Under the pieces are notes generated by a model that was given only the letters and a program-made list of their open reading frames with translations, had not been told where the DNA came from and did not search any database. From NCBI GenBank assembly GCA_023419175.1, contig JAEZYG010000036.1:1-14020 (forward strand): DNA of 14,020 nt, read 5' to 3'. Within the stretch, counting starts at the first letter, position 1. The number at the start of each line of letters is the position of its first letter. This document shows positions 1 to 7,077 of the stretch, one piece after another. A program made the position numbers and the translations under genes. Source of the DNA: Actinomycetes bacterium. GTDB taxonomy: Bacteria; Actinomycetota; Actinomycetes; Propionibacteriales; Propionibacteriaceae.

Positions 1-163
1 GTGTAGCCGCGGTGTTGAAAACCAATTCTCCAGAGACTCCAGGCTCGCTTCTGACTCTGGAAGATGGTATGCTAAGTGGCAGAGGGTCCCGGATTGGTCA
101 ATGTCGCGAAACATCGATATACCACCGGGGCTATTGCTTTGTCCCGCAGCTTCCTGGTTCTGT

Positions 164-844
164 TCACTCATTGGCTTCTCCATCACGCGAGAACCACCTC
201 ACCTGCGAGGCCTCTTCAAGAAGAGCTTCTGAAGTCCAGACTTTATTCATCGGTCCTTGACGAGACCGCAAATAATTATGCGCGTACTGATAGGAGGCAC
301 GGTGGTCAAAGGGTTTCACGATGAAGCAGCGCCCACCAGACTGGCTGAGCACATTAGGCACCCATTCCTCGATATGCCCACCGTCAAGAATAAAACCAGC
401 GTAAGAAGCCACGACGATCGATTTATTGGCAACCAGAAAGTCCGTGTCTTCCTGGCTCACGCGCCAATGTCCCGTCACTCGAAGGGTTCCATCAACTATC
501 TTCTCCCAGGTGTCAGCAGAAACGTTACTATTGACTTCGTCAAGGACATCTTTGCATCTCCCCCATGTTGCATCGAAAAACAGAGAGGGACGAGCCTTCT
601 GTTTTTCAACACCCATCGAGCAGACTAGAGCTTTCTGCCCATCTTCAACCATCAAGGGACGGTTTCGGGCAGACGACAAGTATCCGATGTCCCAGCCTGA
701 ATACTGTTGATTTCGCTGATTAGCGCCATCTGGAAATACCGAAATGAGATTGAGATCGATGAGTTTGCTCATCGTATTAGAACCAACACCCAGGATTTCC
801 TTGGCGGTTTCAAAGCCGTAAGTGGCGTTATCAAAGCTGTACAT
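164..844 (-). CDS. Hypothetical protein with possible N-terminal helix-turn-helix
   Basis: The product has 226 residues and I do not recognise its family. The ATG has a good ribosome binding site (GGAAGG, 5 bases upstream), so the gene is probably real. Residues about 10-58 (ETAKEILGVGSNTMSKLIDL, then polar residues and a W-D-I segment) have the pattern of a MerR/excisionase-type HTH: a helix, a turn at Gly-Val-Gly-Ser, a second helix, then a basic wing. Residues 122-178 (VTGHWRVS, then SYAGFILDGGHIEEW, then RCFIVKPF) look like a small beta-rich domain, loosely recalling EVE-like folds with their conserved Trp and Gly. That resemblance is by eye only. There is no signal peptide or membrane segment, so it is probably cytoplasmic. 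A 21-bp palindrome lies just upstream of its ribosome binding site and could be an autoregulatory operator. It sits on the 3' side of a tRNA gene, a common position for acquired DNA. Confidence 0.6.
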   Translation of the reverse strand: MYSFDNATYGFETAKEILGVGSNTMSKLIDLNLISVFPDGANQRNQQYSGWDIGYLSSARNRPLMVEDGQKALVCSMGVEKQKARPSLFFDATWGRCKDVLDEVNSNVSADTWEKIVDGTLRVTGHWRVSQEDTDFLVANKSIVVASYAGFILDGGHIEEWVPNVLSQSGGRCFIVKPFDHRASYQYAHNYLRSRQGPMNKVWTSEALLEEASQVRWFSRDGEANE

Positions 845-1562
845 AACAACCTTCCGTTCTGTTCAGGTAGCACCTGATACGTGCTACGTGACATGAATAT
901 TTCATTTGGATTCGGCGAACTACTTATGCAGCGAACCGCTCCACGAGCAATTAAAACACAGCACATACACCATGTCAAGTGAGACCAGGTAGATTCACCT
1001 AGTCTCAGTTTGTAGGTGGTAGATACGGACTTCCTAAATTGGCTACGTGGCACGACACCCCGGCAGAGCACCGGTCATGCGCTTAGCAGTTCGTACTCCT
1101 TCTTGTTTGGCCACCACTGCTGGCGGTTGGGTGGTGACGGAATGCGGCGCGATGCGGCTCATGGCGGTGTATCCGCGTGTGCGGATCCTTCTGAAACAGT
1201 CTCCCACCTTCCGTTACACGGCTATGGACAGATAAGAACGGATCGCGAGTGAAGTTACCGATCGTCCATTCTATGGACTGCGTCTGTCACTGGCATCACT
1301 GTCAAGGAGGCTGAAGGGGGTAGCACAATCGTCTTAGCAACCTACTCGTATGCATCTTTTCACGGTAGGTCACACTTTTGGACGACTCGCGCCATCCCAT
1401 TCCTCAACCCGCACAGAAATCGGAACAATCGGCTACCGGGGCTACCTAGGAGACCGCCTCACTTGGCATCAAGCCCGTAGCAGAAACCAAAAACCCGTGA
1501 TATCAAGCGAAAACACCCACCCCGATCCACCACCGGGCGTTGTATCAAAATGAGTGTCTAAG
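845..1562. other. Long stretch without a convincing gene
   Basis: Apart from the operator candidate near 867, about 700 bases hold no open frame that looks like protein. The frames present (up to about 100 codons) are rich in Cys, His, Arg, Ser and Trp, have no ribosome binding sites and match no family I know. Visible structure: a perfect hairpin ATCCGC-GTGT-GCGGAT at 1171-1186, a 15-bp palindrome GTCCAT-TCT-ATGGAC at 1264-1278, and a locally GC-rich block around 1050-1190. It could be decayed coding DNA, an unrecognised structured RNA, or the outer part of an acquired segment abutting the tRNA-Gly gene. Confidence 0.5.
867..887 (-). promoter_or_regulatory. Palindromic operator candidate upstream of the HTH gene
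   Basis: GTAGCAC-N7-GTGCTAC is a perfect inverted repeat with 7-base arms. It ends 23 bases before the ATG of the minus-strand gene at 844 and just upstream of its GGAAGG ribosome binding site. In this position a bound protein would block transcription into the gene. Since the gene product may carry an N-terminal HTH, autorepression is the simplest guess. No convincing -35/-10 pair could be assigned further upstream. Confidence 0.4.
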
Positions 1563-1636
1563 TGGAGCGGATGACGGGAATCGAACCCGCGTAGCCAGTT
1601 TGGAAGACTGGGGCTCTACCATTGAGCTACATCCGC
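1563..1636 (-). tRNA. tRNA-Gly (anticodon TCC)
   Basis: The complementary strand folds as a full cloverleaf. The acceptor arms are GCGGATG and CATCCGC, the D arm is GCTC/GAGC, the anticodon stem is CCAGT/ACTGG around loop CTTCCAA (anticodon TCC, reads GGA), and the T arm contains TTCGATT. The 3' CCA is encoded (1563-1565). It lies about 60 bases beyond the stop of the YeiH-family gene on the same strand. Confidence 0.96.
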
Positions 1637-1637
1637 A

Positions 1638-1684
1638 TGCCCTATCGGCTTGTATGACTCTACACATTTCATACCGATGGGGCA
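1638..1684 (-). terminator. Hairpin between the YeiH-family gene and tRNA-Gly
   Basis: On the plus strand TGCCCTATCGG (1638-1648) pairs with CCGATGGGGCA (1674-1684), with one imperfect pair. Inside it TATGA (1653-1657) can pair with TCATA (1669-1673). It starts 9 bases after the yeiH stop and ends 1 base before the tRNA. No T-tract follows on the minus strand, so it is not a standard intrinsic terminator. It may be a 3'-end or tRNA-processing structure. Confidence 0.35.
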
Positions 1685-1693
1685 AATCACCGT

Positions 1694-2737
1694 CTATGCG
1701 GAAAGCAACACACCTATATAGGCAATCAACGTCACCCCTATCGTCGACAATGCCGCCAAGACAAAAGGCTTCAACCCCACATGGATGAGCTTGCGTACCT
1801 TCACGCCACACCCAAGACCGAACATCGCTGCAGACAACAGAGCTGTCTGAGCAATCTTTCCCACCGTCAGCACAGGGACGGGAACTGGCACAAAGGAGCG
1901 AATGAGCACCATCAGCAAAAATCCAACGACGAAGAGAGGAACGATGGGAGGCAACGTCATCTCTGCCCCACCTTGACCTTGCTTTTTCAATAGACGACGC
2001 TGACGAATACTCAAACCTGCAACCACAGGAGCTAAGAGCAAGACGCGAGCCAATTTCACGATGACAGCCACCGTCAAGGCTGAAGAGGAAATGATCCCTC
2101 CTGCAACAACCACCTGAGCGATTTCGTGAACCGACCCGCCAACCCACATTCCACCGCTGTGATCATCCATCCCTAAAAGAGAAACCAACAATGGCATAAG
2201 AGCGATCATCAACGTACCGAAAATCACCACCAAAGCGACAGCGGTCACCGTATCTTCTTCCGCCTCACCATCGGGATCGACCACTCCAGATGCTCCTGCA
2301 ACCGCAGCAGCGCCGCAGATAGAAAAACCGCACGCGATCAATAGGGTCAATGTCGAAGAGATCTTCAACAACCGTCCTATAAATACCGTCCCTAATAGAC
2401 CGCCGGCGACAATCACGATGACTGTGAGCAACATGGGAATCCCCAAAGCCGCAATATCGGAAAGGACAAGCTGAAGCCCTAAAAATACAATGCCTACTCG
2501 CAGTAATTTCTTGGCAGAAAAATCGATACCAGCAGCAAAACTGGCGGGAAGATTGATCGCATTCGTCACGACAATACCGAGGATGATCGCAACCACGAGA
2601 GCTGAAAGTGAAGGAACAAACTGACTGATCCCAAAAGAAATAGCGGCTGCAAGCAAACACAGCACGACTCCAGGACAATAGGTAATAATCGCTGCAGCCA
2701 CAGGGCTATCAGGACGCGACGAATGTTGACTAGACAT
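1694..2737 (-). CDS. YeiH/UPF0324-family membrane protein, putative sulfate exporter
   Basis: This 347-residue, strongly hydrophobic protein has about ten predicted membrane segments, for instance residues 13-37, 45-63, 80-98, 101-120, 128-150, 164-189, 205-240, 262-284, 296-312 and 322-346. It matches the UPF0324 (YeiH/YadS) family, usually near 340 residues. The family signatures ACGFSICGAAAVAG (135-148) and GGSVHEIAQVVVAG (200-213) are present. Databases name such proteins putative sulfate export transporters, but the substrate is not firmly established. The short soluble loop DPDGEAEEDT (154-163) is acidic. The ATG has only a weak, close ribosome binding site (AGGG, 3 bases away), so translation may be modest. 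It stands alone between two tRNA genes on the same strand, and nothing nearby suggests a sulfur pathway. Confidence 0.88.
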   Translation of the reverse strand: MSSQHSSRPDSPVAAAIITYCPGVVLCLLAAAISFGISQFVPSLSALVVAIILGIVVTNAINLPASFAAGIDFSAKKLLRVGIVFLGLQLVLSDIAALGIPMLLTVIVIVAGGLLGTVFIGRLLKISSTLTLLIACGFSICGAAAVAGASGVVDPDGEAEEDTVTAVALVVIFGTLMIALMPLLVSLLGMDDHSGGMWVGGSVHEIAQVVVAGGIISSSALTVAVIVKLARVLLLAPVVAGLSIRQRRLLKKQGQGGAEMTLPPIVPLFVVGFLLMVLIRSFVPVPVPVLTVGKIAQTALLSAAMFGLGCGVKVRKLIHVGLKPFVLAALSTIGVTLIAYIGVLLSA

Positions 2738-2817
2738 ATCCCTATAGTCTCGCTCTGATGATGAGAATGCACATCGACCCGCGTGATACCAGATAAGGCG
2801 AGGAAAAATTGCAACGG

Positions 2818-2891
2818 TGGGCGCAGACGGACTCGAACCGCCGACCCTCTGCTTGTAAGGCAGATGCTCTAACCAACTGAGCTATGCGCCC
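2818..2891 (-). tRNA. tRNA-Val (anticodon TAC)
   Basis: The minus strand gives acceptor arms GGGCGCA and TGCGCCC, D arm GCTC/GAGC, anticodon stem TCTGC/GCAGA around loop CTTACAA (anticodon TAC, reads GTA), and a T arm with GTTCGAGTC. Unlike the tRNA-Gly gene in this window, the 3' CCA is not encoded: the bases after discriminator A read CCG. A T-run (AATTTTTCC on the minus strand, near 2805) follows and may end the transcript. Confidence 0.95.
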
Positions 2892-2902
2892 GGGCTCGGA
2901 TT

Positions 2903-2908
2903 ACTATA
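2903..2908 (-). promoter_or_regulatory. Possible -10 element of the tRNA-Val gene
   Basis: TATAGT on the minus strand lies 11 bases before the first base of tRNA-Val, the right place for a -10 box. A weak -35 (TTCATT) stands 16 bases further upstream and overlaps the edge of the hsp20 terminator. The assignment rests mainly on the -10 match and position. Confidence 0.35.
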
Positions 2909-2928
2909 CTCGAAATTCTCCCAGAATG

Positions 2929-2959
2929 AAAAAGGGGCAGATACCTGCCCCTCTTTTTT
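2929..2959 (-). terminator. Intrinsic terminator of hsp20
   Basis: AGGGGCAG (2933-2940) and CTGCCCCT (2945-2952) form a perfect 8-bp GC-rich stem with a 4-base loop. It is flanked by five A's on the left and six T's on the right, so it could work in both directions. For hsp20 it begins right at the stop codon, with a T-tract on the minus strand. No plus-strand gene needs it. Confidence 0.85.
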
Positions 2960-3396
2960 CACCCCTGCTCTACTTCGCGATGAGATTGCACGTGATGAAC
3001 CTTCACCTTACGCGGCTTGGCTTCCTCCGCCACTGGAATGGTCAAGGTCAATACCCCGTCGGTGTAATCGGCACTCACATCAGCAAGATTCAACCCCGGC
3101 CCTAAGGTCAACTGACGAGCATAAGAACCGTAGGAACGTTCCTTGCTCACCCAATGGTTTTTATCGCTCTCAGTAGTGAAGCCACTTTGCTTGCGTTCCG
3201 CTCTCACGCTCAAAGTGCGATCGTCAATATCGATATCGATACTCTCAGCCTCCACACCTGGAAGATCAATTTTGACAATGAAGCGATCCCCATCACGATA
3301 GAGATCCATCGGCATGCTGCGGGCTTCAGAAGCTGCAGAGCGAGCCATCTGAGCAAAAACACGATCCATCTCGCGGAAAGGGTTGTAGGTAGTCAT
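2959..3396 (-). CDS. Hsp20/alpha-crystallin small heat-shock protein
   Basis: This 145-residue ATP-independent holdase of the cytoplasm binds unfolding proteins under stress. An alpha-crystallin domain fills about residues 28-130. It has the opening PMDLYRDGDRFIVKIDLPGV, a central AERK segment, and the closing motif GVLTLTIPVAEEAKPRKV, the family's G-x-L-x-(I/V/L)-x-(I/V) signature. The N-terminal arm is short and begins NPFREMDRVFAQM, typical of bacterial Hsp20. I chose the ATG at 3396 because GGAGG lies 5 bases before it. A GTG 12 bases earlier is in frame but would bury that site. The gene is monocistronic: a HAIR-type palindrome 70-104 bases upstream implies HspR repression released by heat, and a strong terminator follows the stop. 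Confidence 0.95.
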   Translation of the reverse strand: MTTYNPFREMDRVFAQMARSAASEARSMPMDLYRDGDRFIVKIDLPGVEAESIDIDIDDRTLSVRAERKQSGFTTESDKNHWVSKERSYGSYARQLTLGPGLNLADVSADYTDGVLTLTIPVAEEAKPRKVKVHHVQSHREVEQG

Positions 3397-3465
3397 CCTA
3401 ACCTCCACTCATCAATGCGCCCCTGTGGCGCTTACACCATCTCAACGCAGAGATAGAGAGCTTTA

Positions 3466-3500
3466 TTCCAAAGTTGAGCCCATTTGACTCAACTTTGGAA
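3466..3500 (-). promoter_or_regulatory. HAIR-type operator (HspR site) of hsp20
   Basis: TTCCAAAGTTGAG (3466-3478) and CTCAACTTTGGAA (3488-3500) form a perfect 13-base inverted repeat with a 9-base spacer. The core fits the known HspR consensus CTTGAGT-N7-ACTCAAG: here it reads GTTGAGC-N7-ACTCAAC, with the same TTGAG-N9-CTCAA geometry. It lies 70-104 bases upstream of the hsp20 ATG. TTGAGT inside it could serve as a -35, with GAATAA as a -10 18 bases later on the minus strand, so HspR binding would cover the promoter. The only other gene nearby, DUF3052, points into a terminator here. Confidence 0.75.
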
Positions 3501-3530
3501 AATTCCTTGAGAGCGAGGTTTGAAAGGCAG

Positions 3531-3562
3531 AAAAAACGGCGGGCTACCTCACTCCCGCCGTT
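3531..3562 (-). terminator. Intrinsic terminator of the DUF3052 gene
   Basis: On the minus strand AACGGCGGG (3562-3554) pairs perfectly with CCCGCCGTT (3543-3535) around a 10-base loop, followed by a run of T's (3536-3531). It begins 4 bases after the DUF3052 stop codon. It separates that gene from the hsp20 promoter. Confidence 0.88.
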
Positions 3563-3565
3563 CAT

Positions 3566-3991
3566 TCATCGTCGCGCACCCTTGGGTCGGACGATCTTCG
3601 TTGCCTGCCAATCTGGACTTACATTCGCCCGAGACGTCAGGATCAATCCAGCCGTCTTCGTCCCCTCATCTATATCGACAGGATCGACATAACCTTCACG
3701 ACCAATCTTTGGTGTCAACATCCAGATATATCCCGAATCTGACAGATCGCGCAGGGCATCAACAAGCCCATCAGCAACATCGCTATCATCGCGCTGCCAC
3801 AAGATCACCACATCGACAGCTTCAAGGGCATCCTCATCGAGAAGATCGGCATCGATGACATCCATCATGTCGCTGCGCAGATCCTCATCAACATCCTCGT
3901 CCCAGCCAAGCTCTTGAACGACCTGCCCTTCAGACAAGCCAAGCAGATCGACACCGGAATGAGTCGATCCAGACGGACTAGCCGCGGCCAC
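3566..3991 (-). CDS. DUF3052 family protein
   Basis: This small acidic protein of 141 residues belongs to the actinobacterial DUF3052 family (Mycobacterium tuberculosis Rv2239c is the familiar member, also beside aceE). The family segment LGLSEGQVVQELGWDEDVDE (residues 17-36) is present, followed by D/E-rich helices and VDVVILWQRDDSDVADGLVDAL. The C-terminal part, from GYIWMLTPKIGREGYV to ATKIVRP, looks like a compact alpha/beta fold. The function is unknown. The start is a GTG preceded by GGGAGG, 4 bases away. It lies downstream of aceE on the same strand but is separated by 122 bases and a hairpin, so it may have its own promoter. A short palindrome AGGTG-T-CACCT (4026-4036) sits upstream. 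Confidence 0.88.
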   Translation of the reverse strand: MAAASPSGSTHSGVDLLGLSEGQVVQELGWDEDVDEDLRSDMMDVIDADLLDEDALEAVDVVILWQRDDSDVADGLVDALRDLSDSGYIWMLTPKIGREGYVDPVDIDEGTKTAGLILTSRANVSPDWQATKIVRPKGARR

Positions 3992-4052
3992 TGTTCCTCC
4001 CTTACCTTTGTCATTCTCACCACGAAGGTGTCACCTCTAAGATTGCCAGAAT

Positions 4053-4097
4053 AAAGGCCGATGCGATAGCTAAAAGAGCAAAAGCACCGGCCTTTTT
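4053..4097 (-). terminator. Terminator-like hairpin after aceE
   Basis: AAAGGCCG (4053-4060) pairs with CGGCCTTT (4088-4095), extended inward by TGC/GCA after one mismatch, with a loop of about 19 bases. It starts about 17 bases after the aceE stop. The minus-strand tail is only TTTATT, so termination may be partial. Confidence 0.5.
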
Positions 4098-4113
4098 CAG
4101 ATTCGCAGCGATC

Positions 4114-6870
4114 TTAGGCGTCGCCACCAACTTCACCGGACGAACCGGCATTCACATCATCGAGACGATATTTCTCCATCGCCTTGACCACAGCATCGCG
4201 ACCGATCTCCCCGCGATCCGCCAATGCCTGCAGGGCTCGCACGACAATGGACGGTCCATCAATTTTGAGATGGCGACGAGCTGCCTGACGGGTATCAGAG
4301 AAACCAAATCCGTCCGCTCCCAAAGTGTAATAGTCGGTGGGAACCCACTGACGCACCTGGTCTTGCACAGCTCTCATGAAATCGCTAACAGCGATGGCAG
4401 GACCTTGGCGTCCAGCCAGCTTCTTGGTCAGATATGCCTGTTCAGCTTCCTTTTCAGGATGGAGATAGGCTTCACGGTCACAGCGAACGCCGTCACGGTA
4501 GAGCTCATTCCAACTGGTCACACTCCACACGTCCGCATAGATTCCGAAATCATTACGCAATAGATCGCGAGCTTCCAAAGCCCACTGAACCGCGACGCCA
4601 GAAGCCATCAACTGAACGCGTTTGACATCAGCCCCCGCCTCAGCACTGCTATCTGCAATGAGATGGATACCCTTCAAGATTCCTTCTACATCGACATTTT
4701 CAGGCTGTGCCGGCTGAACCATCGGTTCGTTATAGACCGTCAGATAATACGAGATATCTTCGGGATTATCCCCATACATACGACGCAGACCGTCTTGAAT
4801 GATATAGCTGATCTCGTAGCCGTACGCAGGGTCGTAGCTGATAACCCCATCATTGGTCAGGGTCAGCATGTGGGAATGACCGTCCATATGCTGGGTACCC
4901 TCGCCTGTCAGCGTGGTCTTACCAGCGGTCGCACCGATATAGAAACCACGAGCCAACTGGTCAGCCGCCGCCCAGATCATATCGCCTGTGCGCTGATAGC
5001 CGAACATCGAATAGAAGATGTAGATCGGCACCATCGGCTGTCCATGAGTGGCATAGCTGGTACCAGCTGCGGTGAAAGCTGCCGTCGCGCCAGCCTCGTT
5101 AATACCCACGTGGAGGATCTGCCCGTTCGTAGCTTCGCGATAGCTCAGCATAAGATCATGATCCACCGGCAGATACTGCTGTCCATTGGGGTTATAGATC
5201 TTGATCGTCGGGAAGAAGGAGTCCATACCGAAAGTACGCGCTTCGTCCGGAATGATGGGAACCACGAAGGGAGCGAAATTACGGTCGCGCAGAAGATCTT
5301 TCATGATGCGCACGAAAGCCATCGTCGAGGCGACCTTCTGGTTACCCGATCCCTTACGCGCCGCCTTGTAGACCTTGTCGTCCGGCAATTGCAATTTCTT
5401 TCCAGACGAACCGCGACGTTCAGGAATGAAACCTCCCAATTCGCGGCGGCGTTCCATGAGATATTTAATCGCCGGCGAATCCGAACCAGGATGGTAATAG
5501 GGAGGCTCATAGGGATTAGCTTCCAGCACTTCATCGGGAATCGGAATTTCGCAACGATCTCGCAATCCCTTGAGATCATCGATAGCCAATTTCTTCATCT
5601 GGTGGGTTGCATTGCGTCCAGCAAAATGAGATCCGAGGAAATAACCCTTGATCGTATGAGCAAGGATAACAGTCGGCCCACCGGTGAATTCGCTCGCTGC
5701 CTTATAGGCGTTGTAGATCTTCACATAGTCCAAACCGCCACGACGCAAAGCCCAGATCTCATCATCGCTCCAATCAGCGACCATGGCAGCCGTCCGCTCA
5801 TCTTTCCCAAAGAAATGCTGGCGAACATAGGCTCCATCGTTGGCTTTGAAGGTCTGATAGTCACCGTCTCGGATGCTATTCATCAAATTGACCAAGGCGC
5901 CTTCAGAGTCGTTATCGAGCAAGGAATCCCAGTTGGATCCCCAGATCACCTTGATGACATTCCAGCCAGCACCTCGGAAGAAAGCTTCCAATTCCTGAAT
6001 AATCTTGCCGTTACCACGCACTGGGCCGTCGAGACGCTGCAGATTGCAGTTGACGACGAAGACGAGATTATCCAGATTCTCGTTGGCAGCGAGTTGCAAT
6101 GCGCCACGGGCTTCGGGCTCATCCATCTCGCCGTCACCGAGGAATGCCCACACATTTTGCTTACTCGTATCCTTGATACCGCGATTTTCCAGGTATTTAT
6201 TGAACGACGCCTGATGAATCGCATTGAGCGGCCCAATTCCCATCGAGACTGTGGGGAATTCCCAAAAATCACTCATGCGGCGCGGATGAGGATAGCTTGG
6301 CAAACCACGTCCGCCTTTAGGACGGGAATATTCCTGACGGAATCCATCCATATCGTCTTGGCTGAGACGCCCTTCTAAAAAGGCGCGAGCATACATACCC
6401 GGCGAAGCATGTCCTTGGAAGAAGATCTGATCGCCTCCGTCGGGATGATCTTTCCCCTTCCAAAAATGCATCAAGCCCACTTCGTACAAAGTGGCTGCGG
6501 AGGCGTAGGAGGAGATATGTCCGCCAACACCCACACCTGGACGCTGCTGACGATGCACTTGGATAGCGGCATTCCAGCGCAACATATGGCGGATCTGCTG
6601 CTCAATATCGGGATCACCAGGATAGGCGACTTCTTTGTCGCGCGGAATGGTGTTGACATAGTCGGTGGAGACGAGGGAAGGAACACCTACCTGCTTGTCG
6701 CGTGCGTGCTCGTTCATCTTGAGCATGACGTAACGAGCGCGGTTGCGTCCCTGAGATTCGATCAAGCCATCGAGGGATTCAAGCCACTCATTGGTCTCAT
6801 CGGGATCTGTATCAGGAAGATTAGTCGGCAGACCGTTGAGCAAAGGGCCTGGCTGCTCGCGAGGAATCAC
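4114..6870 (-). CDS. aceE: Pyruvate dehydrogenase E1 component, homodimeric type
   Basis: This 918-residue E1 decarboxylates pyruvate on thiamine diphosphate and acetylates the lipoyl group of E2, feeding acetyl-CoA to the TCA cycle and fatty-acid synthesis. It is the single-chain alpha2 type, near the usual 890-920 residues. Visible marks are GGHISSYAS (116-124), FQGHASPG (151-158), and the ThDP/Mg motif GDGEMDEPE (245-253) ending in the NCNLQRLDG segment (274-282). The pyrimidine-binding half and the C-terminal domain follow (TLTGEGTQHMDGHS, then the ending TDYYTLGADGFGFSDTR). The start is a GTG with AAGGA 8 bases upstream. The E2 and E3 genes are not in the window, as is common in Actinobacteria. 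It diverges from the sugar-kinase gene across a 207-bp region with two palindromes. Confidence 0.97.
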   Translation of the reverse strand: MIPREQPGPLLNGLPTNLPDTDPDETNEWLESLDGLIESQGRNRARYVMLKMNEHARDKQVGVPSLVSTDYVNTIPRDKEVAYPGDPDIEQQIRHMLRWNAAIQVHRQQRPGVGVGGHISSYASAATLYEVGLMHFWKGKDHPDGGDQIFFQGHASPGMYARAFLEGRLSQDDMDGFRQEYSRPKGGRGLPSYPHPRRMSDFWEFPTVSMGIGPLNAIHQASFNKYLENRGIKDTSKQNVWAFLGDGEMDEPEARGALQLAANENLDNLVFVVNCNLQRLDGPVRGNGKIIQELEAFFRGAGWNVIKVIWGSNWDSLLDNDSEGALVNLMNSIRDGDYQTFKANDGAYVRQHFFGKDERTAAMVADWSDDEIWALRRGGLDYVKIYNAYKAASEFTGGPTVILAHTIKGYFLGSHFAGRNATHQMKKLAIDDLKGLRDRCEIPIPDEVLEANPYEPPYYHPGSDSPAIKYLMERRRELGGFIPERRGSSGKKLQLPDDKVYKAARKGSGNQKVASTMAFVRIMKDLLRDRNFAPFVVPIIPDEARTFGMDSFFPTIKIYNPNGQQYLPVDHDLMLSYREATNGQILHVGINEAGATAAFTAAGTSYATHGQPMVPIYIFYSMFGYQRTGDMIWAAADQLARGFYIGATAGKTTLTGEGTQHMDGHSHMLTLTNDGVISYDPAYGYEISYIIQDGLRRMYGDNPEDISYYLTVYNEPMVQPAQPENVDVEGILKGIHLIADSSAEAGADVKRVQLMASGVAVQWALEARDLLRNDFGIYADVWSVTSWNELYRDGVRCDREAYLHPEKEAEQAYLTKKLAGRQGPAIAVSDFMRAVQDQVRQWVPTDYYTLGADGFGFSDTRQAARRHLKIDGPSIVVRALQALADRGEIGRDAVVKAMEKYRLDDVNAGSSGEVGGDA

Positions 6871-6927
6871 GCTGCATTCCTTTCATTTCTCAAAGGGTTT
6901 CGACGCTACAACGCCGAGTGCTAGTTC

Positions 6928-6949
6928 TATGTTCCTCGAAATCAACATA
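6928..6949. promoter_or_regulatory. Inverted repeat in the aceE leader or promoter region
   Basis: TATGTT-N10-AACATA, a perfect 6-base inverted repeat, lies 58-79 bases upstream of the aceE GTG. The position suits a regulator site overlapping or just below the aceE promoter. No factor can be named from the sequence. Confidence 0.3.
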
Positions 6950-6983
6950 TTTGTCAGACCGGAGGCGAAAATTGGCAATTACG

Positions 6984-7008
6984 GCAACAAGTTGAGCAAC
7001 TTTGTTGC
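6984..7008. promoter_or_regulatory. Near-perfect palindrome between aceE and the kinase gene
   Basis: GCAACAAGTTG (6984-6994) and CAACTTTGTTGC (6997-7008) are inverted repeats around AG, differing only by one extra T. A further GTTGCACAAC follows at once (7004-7013). It lies 70-94 bases before the kinase ATG and about 115-140 bases before the aceE start, so one regulator could act on both divergent units. Confidence 0.45.
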
Positions 7009-7041
7009 ACAACTGCGTCATATTTTCTTCTCATCGCTAGC

Positions 7042-7055
7042 CTGGAATAATCCAG
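7042..7055. promoter_or_regulatory. Short palindrome just upstream of the kinase gene
   Basis: CTGGA-ATAA-TCCAG is a 14-bp perfect palindrome ending 22 bases before the kinase ATG. It could be a proximal operator, but its short arms make chance plausible. Confidence 0.2.
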
Positions 7056-7077
7056 AGGCAACACGGAAGGCAACCCG

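Noticed and set aside
29..61. Inverted repeat TCCAGAG / CTCTGGA as terminator of the 164-844 gene
   Set aside because: The loop is 19 bases, there is no T-tract, and it lies more than 100 bases past the stop codon. Chance pairing is likely.
1016..1252. Small plus-strand frames at 1016-1252 and 1047-1235
   Set aside because: They overlap in different frames, lack ribosome binding sites, and have Cys/His/Arg-rich translations without any family pattern.
1350..1553. 67-codon plus-strand frame before tRNA-Gly
   Set aside because: There is no ribosome binding site and the composition is low in hydrophobic residues, typical of chance translation. No homology is recognised.
1..1562. Duplicate of the tRNA-Gly 3' end marking an integrated element (att site)
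   Set aside because: No second copy of the T-arm/acceptor sequence could be found to the left within the window. Any partner site would be outside.
4026..4036. AGGTG-T-CACCT palindrome upstream of the DUF3052 gene
   Set aside because: At 11 bp it is too short to separate from chance, and no clear promoter can be placed around it.
4663..6378. Open frame of 571 codons on the plus strand, antisense to aceE
   Set aside because: It lies wholly inside the clear aceE gene, has no family resemblance, and is rich in Ile, Arg, His and Ser in the way expected of an antisense frame opposite a gene with biased codons.
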